From Bacteroidota bacterium (GTDB taxonomy: Bacteria > Bacteroidota > Bacteroidia > Bacteroidales > P3): a stretch of DNA of 7,054 nucleotides. The translations under genes and the position numbers were made by a program. Each line of letters opens with the position of its first letter. Position 1 is the stretch's first letter. The stretch spans positions 1 to 7,054 of the forward strand of contig JAUNWC010000074.1 in NCBI GenBank assembly GCA_030540495.1, given 5' to 3'. Shown piece after piece: positions 1-6,756 of the stretch. The notes below the pieces were generated by a model. That model saw only the letters and a program-made list of their open reading frames with translations. It had not been told where the DNA came from and made no database searches.

Positions 1-506
1 ACAATACCGTCTCTTCTTACCATCCAACGAAGAAACATACAAAGACGTTTACAAGCAGAATTAAGATTTTGAGGAACTCCTTTAACCCCCTTAAACATAG
101 AGATAATGCTTTGTAATACTTGCTCAGTTGTAATATCAGAGGAATTTATATTTTCTTTCAGAACTCTTTGCATATCATATTTTCCCCTTCCCAAAAGGAA
201 ATAAATATTGTAAAGCGATTGACAAAGCAAATAAAAATCATTATAAGTATAAAATCTATATAGGTTTTTGGTTTGATTGTGGTATTTGTCAAAATCTCTG
301 TTTTTTATATATAGATAGGGAGAAGGCATATCAAGGGCAAGTCTGTCCAATATGCAAAGAAAATTTTCTCTTTTGCCATAAGCAAACCACTGGGCAATAA
401 AAGCGGCTATCTCTATATCTTTTTTTTCTTTGTACTTATGAGGAAAAGAAATAGGGTCGTTGTTTATAAATTCCTTTGTGTTATACTTTAGAGCGAGGTC
501 TCTCAA
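1..506 (-). CDS. DUF2400/TIGR02757 family protein, 3'-truncated by the window edge
   Basis: My translation of the minus strand gives 168 codons open to the window edge. I recognise the DUF2400/TIGR02757 family from conserved blocks. With a TTG start these are KYNTKEFINNDPISFPH (residues 7-23), KKDIEIAAFIAQWFAYGKR (28-46) and SACKRLCMFLRWMVRRD (150-166). The family is of unknown function and is typically about 250 residues, so roughly the last third is missing here. The start is uncertain. The only nearby ATG (519-521) is followed after two codons by an in-frame TAA (510-512). The next possible start is the TTG at 504-506, which leaves five residues before the conserved KYN; from memory, homologs have about ten. 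Either the gene uses TTG or it carries an early nonsense mutation. It follows the terminator of the upstream T9SS gene and has no clear promoter of its own. Family assignment is confident; function and integrity are not. Confidence 0.8.
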   Translation of the reverse strand, partial: MRDLALKYNTKEFINNDPISFPHKYKEKKDIEIAAFIAQWFAYGKRENFLCILDRLALDMPSPYLYIKNRDFDKYHNQTKNLYRFYTYNDFYLLCQSLYNIYFLLGRGKYDMQRVLKENINSSDITTEQVLQSIISMFKGVKGVPQNLNSACKRLCMFLRWMVRRDGI

Positions 507-528
507 ATATTATTTATCCATAATCTTA

Positions 529-566
529 TAAAAAAACAGACAAGAGGTCAAAGCCCCCCTGTCTGT
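529..566 (-). terminator. Rho-independent terminator after the T9SS cargo gene
   Basis: Read on the minus strand, ACAGACA (566-560) pairs with TGTCTGT (542-536). The stem extends inward by five more pairs, two of them G-U, and closes on a 7-nt loop (548-554). Seven T residues follow at once (536-530). This is a classic intrinsic terminator. It lies 22 bp past the stop codon of the 588-1760 gene. The plus strand has no T-run after the stem, so it works only in the minus direction. Its end is within about 10 nt of the ATG at 521. Confidence 0.85.
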
Positions 567-587
567 ATGTTAGTTTATTTAGAATAA

Positions 588-1760
588 TTATTCAATAACA
601 ACTTTTCTATTTACAACTACACCGTCAGCATAAGCCTTAACAATGTATGTTCCGTTGTTTAGGTTAGATACAGGGATATTAACGCTGTTAGAATTAACAC
701 TGTTAGTATAAACTACTTGACCCAAAGTATTGTAAAGTTCTACTTTTGTCATATTAACTTTAGAGTTTATGTTCAATGTTTCTCTTGCAGGGTTAGGATA
801 AACTTGCATATTTGTAAGTTCAACAACGTCATTCAAATTAGCACTTCCGTATGTAAATATAGCGTAAGTAAATGTACCTTCTTCTCCATTACCGTTGTAA
901 GGCAAAAGACCATATACATACTCTGTTCCTTCTACCCAAGTACCGTCTTCTGTAAATAGGTTACCTGCCCAATAAGTATTTACATCTCCGTTCCACTCAT
1001 AAGAGAAATATTGAGAATAGTTGCTATTTCCCCAAGCGTATGCGTTGTAAGCATATCCCTCTTCTTCTTCCATTCCATAGTTCTCAATGTAGTATCTTGC
1101 TCCGTCTGCATTGTTCTCTTCACAGAAGAAGTAGAACTCTCTTGTATTCTCAACAGAAACATTCCAGTTGATTTCACCAACGCTTACGTCATCTGTCTTT
1201 GAAACAGTAGCAGTAGCAGTTCCATTCCAATTTGTTGAATTTGGAGTAGTGATTATTTGAGTAGTAACGTGAGTTTCTGTAGTATCTGCATTTATAGACA
1301 ATACATATACTTCGTATTGAGTATTTCCATAAAGTCCGCTATAACCAGAAGTTCCACCAGTTGTGAATGGGTCATATGTCATTCCATAAGCAGCGTATAA
1401 CTGTATGTAATAATTTGCATATGCCAAAAGATACTCATCCATAGAGTTGTATGTCGAAGAAGTGTCTATGAATGCTTGCAACTGTCCTGCACCATACATT
1501 ACAGAGAAACATTTTACAGCGTCATCATTCAAAGAAATAGTATAAGAAACAGGGAAACCAATGTATTCTTCATTAGCTTCATTTGTCTGCAATACCTCTG
1601 CTCCAACAGTAACGTTAGAAATAGTAGAAGAAGTTGTCTTCAACGCTATACCGTTAGTCACAGGAGTATTAACTCTTTTGCCCACAGGCTTCAAAAACTC
1701 TTGAGCCATTAGCCCAAATGTCATGCACATTGCAAGTGCTAAGAACGTAATCCTTTTCAT
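588..1760 (-). CDS. Secreted protein with T9SS type A sorting domain, function unknown
   Basis: This is a 390-residue protein predicted to leave the cell by Sec and then the type IX secretion system. The N-terminus has a signal peptide: MKR, a hydrophobic stretch (5-18), and probable cleavage near residue 20 (GLMAQ|EF). The last 75 residues form a T9SS type A C-terminal domain. The hallmarks are VYPNPA (320-325), KVELYNTLGQVVY (339-351), GTYIVKAY (370-377) and a basic-hydrophobic end, NRKVVIE. In known cargo this domain is cleaved on export or attached to surface A-LPS. The middle (about 65-305) is rich in Tyr, Asn and Glu and appears to hold two divergent copies of one beta-rich unit (see findings). 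I see no protease, glycosidase or adhesin signature. The gene stands alone, with its own predicted promoter and a strong terminator. The export route is well supported; the role is unknown. Confidence 0.9.
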   Translation of the reverse strand: MKRITFLALAMCMTFGLMAQEFLKPVGKRVNTPVTNGIALKTTSSTISNVTVGAEVLQTNEANEEYIGFPVSYTISLNDDAVKCFSVMYGAGQLQAFIDTSSTYNSMDEYLLAYANYYIQLYAAYGMTYDPFTTGGTSGYSGLYGNTQYEVYVLSINADTTETHVTTQIITTPNSTNWNGTATATVSKTDDVSVGEINWNVSVENTREFYFFCEENNADGARYYIENYGMEEEEGYAYNAYAWGNSNYSQYFSYEWNGDVNTYWAGNLFTEDGTWVEGTEYVYGLLPYNGNGEEGTFTYAIFTYGSANLNDVVELTNMQVYPNPARETLNINSKVNMTKVELYNTLGQVVYTNSVNSNSVNIPVSNLNNGTYIVKAYADGVVVNRKVVIE

Positions 1761-1814
1761 TTTTTTAAATGGTTTTTAAAGTTTGTTTTTATAAAAATTT
1801 TAAATCATTATCTT

Positions 1815-1873
1815 AGATAAAAATCTATTGCAAAGATAGAAACTTTTTTTTGATTTGCAATAGATTTTTATCT
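1815..1873. repeat. Perfect 20-bp inverted repeat with 19-bp spacer
   Basis: Positions 1815-1834 are the exact reverse complement of 1854-1873, with the spacer at 1835-1853. The arm holds only four G/C bases. It lies 12 bp past the stop of the TPR gene, so it would fold at the 3' end of the gyrA-TPR transcript. On the minus strand no T-run follows the stem, so it is not a textbook terminator for that transcript. The T-run (1873-1879) is on the plus strand, where no gene is known to need it. The repeat also spans the predicted -33 and -7 elements of the T9SS gene. It could be a 3'-end stabiliser, an operator dyad or a remnant of a dispersed repeat. Confidence 0.85.
1831..1860 (-). promoter_or_regulatory. 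Predicted Bacteroidota-type promoter of the T9SS cargo gene
   Basis: On the minus strand TATCTTTG (1838-1831) is an exact match to the Bacteroidota -7 consensus TAnnTTTG. It is followed by CAA, a frequent extension of this element. A TTG (1860-1858) lies 19 bp upstream, where the -33 element is expected. Transcription would begin near 1825, giving a leader of about 65 nt before the ATG at 1760. The leader is A/T-rich, with no Shine-Dalgarno sequence, as usual in this phylum. Confidence 0.7.
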
Positions 1874-1884
1874 TTTTTTGTTTT

Positions 1885-3129
1885 TTATTGTATCAAAGTA
1901 TTTAGTTTTTCACTTACCTCTGTATATTTCAGTCTATATGCTTGCTTGGTTTCTGCATCAGAATCTGAGCGAGAGGAAAGTTGTGCATAAACTGTTTTCA
2001 ATGCCTTAAGAGATTCAAAATCATTAGGGTCTTTTTCTAACACTTTGTTATAAAAAGGTATAGATTTTTCAAAAAACTCAAAAGATGCTTTTTTGTGAGC
2101 ATTGTATTCCTCATCGTAAGCAGGGTCTGGTGGAAGTTTGTCTGCAAGTTCGTTTTCTGTAACGGCTTGGTTATAATTCAAAATACCCATACCTCTGTAA
2201 GCATCTGTTTGATTAGGATTTACACTTATAGACTTGTTGAATAAATCTTCGGCTTGTTTGATTTGACTCAAATCCACATATATTTTGGCAACCGAATTAA
2301 GAGCAACAACATTACTTTCATTACCCACCAAAAGAGAGTCTATTATTTTATTAGCCTCCTCAGTTTTGTTTGACCAAATATAGGTTTGAGCCAAAGCAGA
2401 TTTCAAAGAAATGTTCATTGTAGTATCCTTTGCTGTAAGTCTAATACCTTTTTTCAAAGCATTGATGGCTTTGGTAGTATCCTTTGCCGCCATATTATCA
2501 GCATAGATTTTCATATAAACATCTCCATGCTTTGTGTTCATTTTGGCAAGTTCTCTATATAAAGCCATTTCCTTTTCTGGTTGTTTCAACACTCTGTAAC
2601 AATCTGCCTCATAATACTTAGCATCCAAAACCAAATTATTATGTTGTGCTACTGTGGCGTTTTCTGCTACTGAGTGAAACTTTGCTTGAGCCGACTCATA
2701 TTTTTGATTATTATAATCTGCTATTGCGTAAGTATAGGCATAAACACAAAGCACCTTCATAGCCTCTATGGAAGAAGAGGTGTATTCGTGTTCTTTGTCT
2801 ATGGTCAAACATTTTTTCAAAAATTCCAAACCACTATCGCAAAGTTGCTCCTTACTCTCGGATATTTTCTTCAATTCTTTCTTTGTTTTCTTATCTGTGT
2901 TCTCGTCCTCCATAGCCTGAACTATTTGAGTATAGATAACACCGGCATAGTTCCAAGTTTTTGCCTCTTTGGAAGTTTTGTCATCCTTCATAGCATCATC
3001 TATATTTTGTTTAGCATTCAAAAGACGACCGTTCTTCATGTCAGAGTAAGCACTCTGCACTTTCATTGTTTGTGCCGACACCAAAGCAGTAATGCTCAAA
3101 AGTGCCATGAATAAAAAACTCCTTTTCAT
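1885..3129 (-). CDS. Exported tetratricopeptide-repeat (TPR) protein downstream of gyrA
   Basis: This is a 414-residue protein with a signal peptide: MKRSF, a hydrophobic stretch to about 18, and cleavage near SAQ|TMK (18-21). It is predicted to act in the periplasm or be anchored at an envelope membrane. No lipobox cysteine is seen. The rest is largely alpha-helical, with TPR-like helix pairs at about 28-70, 129-160, 165-198, 204-234 and 239-270. The clearest unit is ALNSVAKIYVDLSQIKQAED and its continuation (276-306). A further unit follows at 307-368, with an acidic, proline-containing insert (328-345). TPRs bind other proteins; the partner cannot be read from the sequence. The start is 25 bp after the gyrA stop with no terminator between, so the two are probably one operon. 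From memory, a TPR gene also follows gyrA in several Bacteroides genomes (not verified here). No enzymatic motif is visible. Confidence 0.85.
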   Translation of the reverse strand: MKRSFLFMALLSITALVSAQTMKVQSAYSDMKNGRLLNAKQNIDDAMKDDKTSKEAKTWNYAGVIYTQIVQAMEDENTDKKTKKELKKISESKEQLCDSGLEFLKKCLTIDKEHEYTSSSIEAMKVLCVYAYTYAIADYNNQKYESAQAKFHSVAENATVAQHNNLVLDAKYYEADCYRVLKQPEKEMALYRELAKMNTKHGDVYMKIYADNMAAKDTTKAINALKKGIRLTAKDTTMNISLKSALAQTYIWSNKTEEANKIIDSLLVGNESNVVALNSVAKIYVDLSQIKQAEDLFNKSISVNPNQTDAYRGMGILNYNQAVTENELADKLPPDPAYDEEYNAHKKASFEFFEKSIPFYNKVLEKDPNDFESLKALKTVYAQLSSRSDSDAETKQAYRLKYTEVSEKLNTLIQ

Positions 3130-3154
3130 TGTCTTTCTATTATTTTATTAATAC

Positions 3155-5659
3155 TTAGTTCTCTATTTCTTGTGTATTGTCTTCAATTTCTGTGCCATCT
3201 GTATTTACCTCTTGCTCGTGTTGAATACGAGTAACAGCGGCAATAACATCATTTTTCTTTAACTCTATTAGCCTTACTCCTTGTGTCGCTCTTCCCATAA
3301 GTCTAACGGTATTGACTGCCAAGCGTATGGTTAGCCCAGAGCGGTTCATTATCATAAGGTCATCCTCGTCAGTAACATCCTTAATAGCTACAAGACTACC
3401 CGTTTTCTCTGTAATGTTTATGGTTTTAACGCCCTTACCTCCCCTATTTGTTATTCTATATTCTTCTATCTCACTACGTTTGCCATATCCATTTTCCGAA
3501 ACAACCATAACGTTCCGAGTCATATCCTCAACACATATCATTCCTATAACCTCATCGCTCTTTGTATCCAAACTTATGGCTTTTACTCCGCTTGCACTTC
3601 TACCCATAGGTCGCACGCCTTTTTCGTTGAAACGTATGCAACGACCACTCTTTACCGCCATCATTACTTCGCTTTCGCCATTTGTCAAACGAGCCTCCAA
3701 CAATTCATCATCCTCTCTTATGGTTAGGGCTATAATACCTTTTGCTCTTGGGTGAGCATATGCGTCCAAAGAGGTCTTCTTTATTATACCTTTCTTGGTG
3801 CAAAGAATAACATATTTAGAATTTACATATTCTTCGTTTTTAAGGTCTTCGGTATTTATAAATGCTTTTACAACCTCGTCTGGTTCCATTTGCAATATGT
3901 TTTGTATGGCTCTACCCTTACTTGTTTTCGTTCCCTCTGGTATATCATAGACGCGTATCCAATGCAAACGACCTTTGTTGGTAAACAAAAGCATATAGTC
4001 GTGCATAGATGCCACATAAACATATTCTATAAAGTCTTCCTCCCTTGTGGCTGAACCTCTTGAGCCCTTACCTCCTCGGTTTTGTGTCCTGTATTCACTC
4101 AAAGGAGTACGTTTTATATACCCAACGTGAGAAATAGTAATAACCACTTTTTCGTTAGGTATCATATCCTCTATTCTAAAATCTTTGGACTGAAATTCTA
4201 TCTCACTTCTTCGCTTGTCGCCATACTTCTCTTTGATTTGCAACAATTCGTCCTTAACCACCTGCATCAATACGTTTATATCTCCAAGTATTTCCTTACA
4301 ACGATTGATTTTGGCAGTTAGTTCATCAAACTCTTGTTGCAATTTATCTCTTTCCATTCCGGTAAGTTGTCCCAAACGCATAGCCACAATTGCAGAGGCT
4401 TGCAAATCAGAGAAATCCCACCTTTCCATCATACCCTCTTTGGCAATTTTGATGGTAGCGGAAGAGCGTATCAAATCTATTATCTCATCAATAAAATCTT
4501 GCGCCTTTAACAAACCTTCTACTATATGGATTCTTTCCTCTGCTTTTCTAAGTTCGTATTTGGTGCGTCTTTCTGTTACTTGTCTTCTGTGTTCCACAAA
4601 TACAGAAATAATATCCTTTAGGTTAAGAAGTTTTGGTCTGCCATTAACCAAAGCAATATTGTTAATGGAGAAAGAAGATTGTAATTCAGAATATTGATAA
4701 AGTTTGTTAAGCACTACATTAGAAATAGCATCTCTTTTCAATTTATAGACTATGCGTATTCCGTCTTTGTTACTTTCGTCTTTTATTTGAGAAATTCCTT
4801 CTATCCTTTTGTCATTTACCAATTCGGCTTGATGTTTTATCATATCCGATTTGCAAACCTCATAAGGAATAGAAGTAACCACTATTTGCTCATTGTCGCC
4901 GTTCCTACTTGTCTCTATGTTGGCATGTCCTCTAATAACCACCTGACCTCGTCCTGTGTGATAAGCCTTTTTTACGCCTTCGTAACCATAGATAATGCCA
5001 CCGGTAGGAAAATCCGGAGCCTTAATATATTGCATAAGTTCGTCTATGGTAATATCCTTGTTGTCTATATAGGCAACAATACCATCTATGGATTCAGAAA
5101 GATTATGAGGAGCCATATTGGTTGCCATACCTACGGCTATACCATTGGAACCATTGACCAACAAAGTAGGTATTTTGGTAGGCAAAACAGTAGGCTCACG
5201 CAAAGAATCATCAAAATTGTTTTGAAAATCAACTGTATCCTTATCTATATCTGCCAACAACTCAGAAGCAATTTTTGACATACGAGCCTCTGTGTAACGC
5301 ATAGCAGCCGCAGGGTCAAGGTCTATGCTACCAAAGTTACCTTGTCCATCAACCAAAGGATAACGCAAAGCCCAAGGTTGTGCCATTCTAACCATAGCAC
5401 CATAAACAGAAGAATCTCCGTGTGGGTGATACTTACCAAGAACTTCTCCAACTATTCTGGCAGATTTTTTGTGTTTGGTGTTGTAGTACATACCCATATC
5501 ATCCATAGCAAAAACTATTCTACGATGTACGGGTTTCATTCCATCTCTTGCATCCGGCAAAGCACGAGCAACAATAACACTCATAGCATAATCTATAAAT
5601 GCTTGTTTTACCTGTTTACCAATATCAACTTTTTGTATTTTAGAATTTTGTTCCTCCAT
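3155..5659 (-). CDS. gyrA: DNA gyrase subunit A
   Basis: This is the DNA-cleaving subunit of gyrase (type IIA topoisomerase), which with GyrB introduces negative supercoils using ATP. It acts in the cytoplasm. The protein is 834 residues, full length for the family. The breakage-reunion domain starts with ALPDARDGMKPVHRRI (33-48). The catalytic pair is R121-Y122 in AAAMRYTEAR (117-126). The quinolone region has HPHGDSSVY (78-86), numbered as in E. coli, with Ser83 kept and Gly at 87. The tower and coiled-coil region runs to about 490. The C-terminal DNA-wrapping pinwheel follows (about 500-805). It carries the GyrA-box QNRGGKG (526-532), which favours GyrA over ParC, and a related NRGGKG (738-743). 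The protein ends in an acidic tail (815-834). A predicted promoter lies about 100 bp upstream, and the TPR gene follows at 25 bp. No truncation or frameshift. Confidence 0.97.
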   Translation of the reverse strand: MEEQNSKIQKVDIGKQVKQAFIDYAMSVIVARALPDARDGMKPVHRRIVFAMDDMGMYYNTKHKKSARIVGEVLGKYHPHGDSSVYGAMVRMAQPWALRYPLVDGQGNFGSIDLDPAAAMRYTEARMSKIASELLADIDKDTVDFQNNFDDSLREPTVLPTKIPTLLVNGSNGIAVGMATNMAPHNLSESIDGIVAYIDNKDITIDELMQYIKAPDFPTGGIIYGYEGVKKAYHTGRGQVVIRGHANIETSRNGDNEQIVVTSIPYEVCKSDMIKHQAELVNDKRIEGISQIKDESNKDGIRIVYKLKRDAISNVVLNKLYQYSELQSSFSINNIALVNGRPKLLNLKDIISVFVEHRRQVTERRTKYELRKAEERIHIVEGLLKAQDFIDEIIDLIRSSATIKIAKEGMMERWDFSDLQASAIVAMRLGQLTGMERDKLQQEFDELTAKINRCKEILGDINVLMQVVKDELLQIKEKYGDKRRSEIEFQSKDFRIEDMIPNEKVVITISHVGYIKRTPLSEYRTQNRGGKGSRGSATREEDFIEYVYVASMHDYMLLFTNKGRLHWIRVYDIPEGTKTSKGRAIQNILQMEPDEVVKAFINTEDLKNEEYVNSKYVILCTKKGIIKKTSLDAYAHPRAKGIIALTIREDDELLEARLTNGESEVMMAVKSGRCIRFNEKGVRPMGRSASGVKAISLDTKSDEVIGMICVEDMTRNVMVVSENGYGKRSEIEEYRITNRGGKGVKTINITEKTGSLVAIKDVTDEDDLMIMNRSGLTIRLAVNTVRLMGRATQGVRLIELKKNDVIAAVTRIQHEQEVNTDGTEIEDNTQEIEN

Positions 5660-5764
5660 TTATACGCTTGTTTAGTCAAATATTCTTTTTCTTATAAGTG
5701 CGTTAGTATAAAGTATTGATATCAAAAAATCTCCCTTTCTAATAAATACAACGCTAATCTTTTG

Positions 5765-5772
5765 CAAAATTA
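5765..5772 (-). promoter_or_regulatory. Predicted -7 element of the gyrA promoter
   Basis: On the minus strand TAATTTTG (5772-5765) matches TAnnTTTG exactly and runs on into CAAA. The best -33 candidate is only a weak TTTTCG (5797-5792) at about 19 bp. Transcription would start near 5759, leaving about 100 nt of untranslated leader before the ATG at 5659. No convincing terminator for kdsA was found between its stop (5834) and this element, so some gyrA transcript may come from read-through of kdsA. Confidence 0.5.
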
Positions 5773-5833
5773 CACAAAATAATTAAAATAACGAAAATTT
5801 GCGAGGTTTTTGTAGCAAGACGCTCTCTCCTTC

Positions 5834-6658
5834 TTAAAAAGTATTTACTAAGGCTTTTAATTGTTTAAGTTTGTTTAGCAAAGGTTCTACTTCTGAGAGT
5901 TGTAGCATATTTTTTCCATCGCTCTTGGCTTGCTCTGGGGCAGGGTGAGTTTCCATAAATATGCCGTCTGCTCCAACACTAATGGCTGCACGGGCAATGG
6001 TTTCTATCATTTGAGGGTCGCCTCCCGAAACACCTGCCGTTTGATTAGGTTTTTGCAAAGAGTGTGTAACATCCATAACCACAGGACAATTCAAACTCTT
6101 CATTATAGGAATGCTTCTTATATCTACCACAAGGTCTTGATAACCAAAGAAAGTGCCTCTATCCGTCAGCATTACTTTCTCGTTATTTGATTGCAAAACT
6201 TTGTCCAAAGTAAATCGCATACTCTCTGGAGATAGAAATTGACCTTTTTTTATATTTACTATTTTTTGACTTTTTGCCGCACATACCAAAAGGTCAGTTT
6301 GCCTACAAAGAAAGGCTGGTATTTGTAAAATATCTGCCACTTGCGAAACCATATCCACCTCACAACATTCGTGTATATCTGTAATTATAGGCAAATTCAA
6401 ATGTCTTTTTATTTCGCTTAAAACCTCTATGGCTCTCTTGTCACCTATGCCCGTAAAAGAGTCTAAACGAGAGCGGTTGGCTTTTCTATATGAGGCTTTG
6501 AAAACAAAAGGTATTTGCAAACGTTGAGTAATCTCTTTCAATTCTTGGGCAATGGCAAAGGGAGTTTGCTCGTCTTCTATAACGCAAGGTCCTGCAAGAA
6601 GAAAAAAAGTAGAGTTTTGAGTTAGTTTGTTATACAGTTCTGTTTCTTTGTTTATCAT
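5834..6658 (-). CDS. kdsA: 3-deoxy-D-manno-octulosonate 8-phosphate synthase (KDO-8-P synthase), metal-dependent type
   Basis: The enzyme condenses phosphoenolpyruvate with D-arabinose 5-phosphate to give KDO-8-phosphate, the precursor of the KDO sugar that joins lipid A to the LPS core. It is a cytoplasmic TIM barrel. At 274 residues it has the normal family length. Family motifs are LLAGPCVIE (20-28), FKASYRKANRS (53-63), ITDIHE (92-97), LPAFL-type IPAFLCRQTDL (113-123), NIKKGQFLSP (135-144), LTDRGTFFGY (164-173) and DVTHSLQKP (196-204). Cys25, His199, Glu236 and Asp247 occupy the four metal-ligand positions of the metal-dependent class. In the E. coli metal-independent enzyme the first of these is Asn. 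The KANRS motif separates KdsA from the related DAHP synthases. The gene stands alone between the divergent small gene and gyrA; no other KDO gene is in the window. Its presence implies LPS with KDO. Confidence 0.96.
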   Translation of the reverse strand: MINKETELYNKLTQNSTFFLLAGPCVIEDEQTPFAIAQELKEITQRLQIPFVFKASYRKANRSRLDSFTGIGDKRAIEVLSEIKRHLNLPIITDIHECCEVDMVSQVADILQIPAFLCRQTDLLVCAAKSQKIVNIKKGQFLSPESMRFTLDKVLQSNNEKVMLTDRGTFFGYQDLVVDIRSIPIMKSLNCPVVMDVTHSLQKPNQTAGVSGGDPQMIETIARAAISVGADGIFMETHPAPEQAKSDGKNMLQLSEVEPLLNKLKQLKALVNTF

Positions 6659-6678
6659 ATTTTTTTATCTTTTTATGG

Positions 6679-6707
6679 TTTGAAAATCAAAAAATATACT
6701 AATTTTG
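6679..6707 (+). promoter_or_regulatory. Predicted promoter of the small ribbon-helix-helix gene
   Basis: TTTG (6679-6682) and TAATTTTG (6700-6707) are separated by 17 bp, matching the Bacteroidota -33/-7 arrangement. The -7 is the same octamer as predicted for gyrA. Transcription would start near 6713, giving a leader of about 45 nt before the ATG at 6757. This supports the plus-strand reading of the 6757-7002 gene over the antisense frame. The element lies within the kdsA leader region. Confidence 0.6.
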
Positions 6708-6727
6708 ACCCTCAAAACATTTGTTTG

Positions 6728-6736
6728 CAAAATGTA
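6728..6736 (-). promoter_or_regulatory. Possible -7 element for kdsA (weak)
   Basis: On the minus strand TACATTTTG (6736-6728), followed by CAAA, resembles the -7 consensus but has one extra base between TA and TTTG. Other imperfect candidates are CATCTTTG (6759-6752) and TATTTTTTG (6696-6688). None is an exact match, so the position of the kdsA promoter is not settled. All of them lie in or next to the 98-bp gap shared with the divergent small gene, so the two promoters overlap. Confidence 0.3.
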
Positions 6737-6756
6737 AATAAATTTTCTGTGCAAAG

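Noticed and set aside
1..506. Transposase or other mobile-element remnant at the left edge
   Set aside because: No transposase motif or terminal repeat is seen. The conserved blocks fit DUF2400/TIGR02757.
1815..1873. Invertible promoter switch of the Bacteroides capsule type
   Set aside because: Known invertible promoters have inverted repeats roughly 100 bp or more apart. A 19-bp spacer is too short for site-specific inversion, and no recombinase gene is in the window.
2674..3114. 146-codon open frame on the plus strand, hydrophobic and Cys/Phe-rich
   Set aside because: It is fully antisense to the TPR gene, whose protein has clear repeats and a signal peptide. Its composition is what the complement of that gene would give.
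4694..5278. 194-codon open frame on the plus strand
   Set aside because: It lies wholly antisense to the conserved breakage-reunion domain of gyrA, with no recognisable motif or promoter.
5396..5401. Gly87 in the GyrA quinolone region, where E. coli has Asp87
   Set aside because: A change of Asp87 to Gly gives quinolone resistance in E. coli, but I recall Bacteroidales GyrA naturally reading SVYG at this site. Ser83 is intact. This looks like lineage variation rather than acquired resistance.
5660..5833. Small gene or structured RNA between kdsA and gyrA
   Set aside because: No open frame with a plausible start and no stable hairpin was found. The 174 bp are explained by the gyrA promoter and leader.
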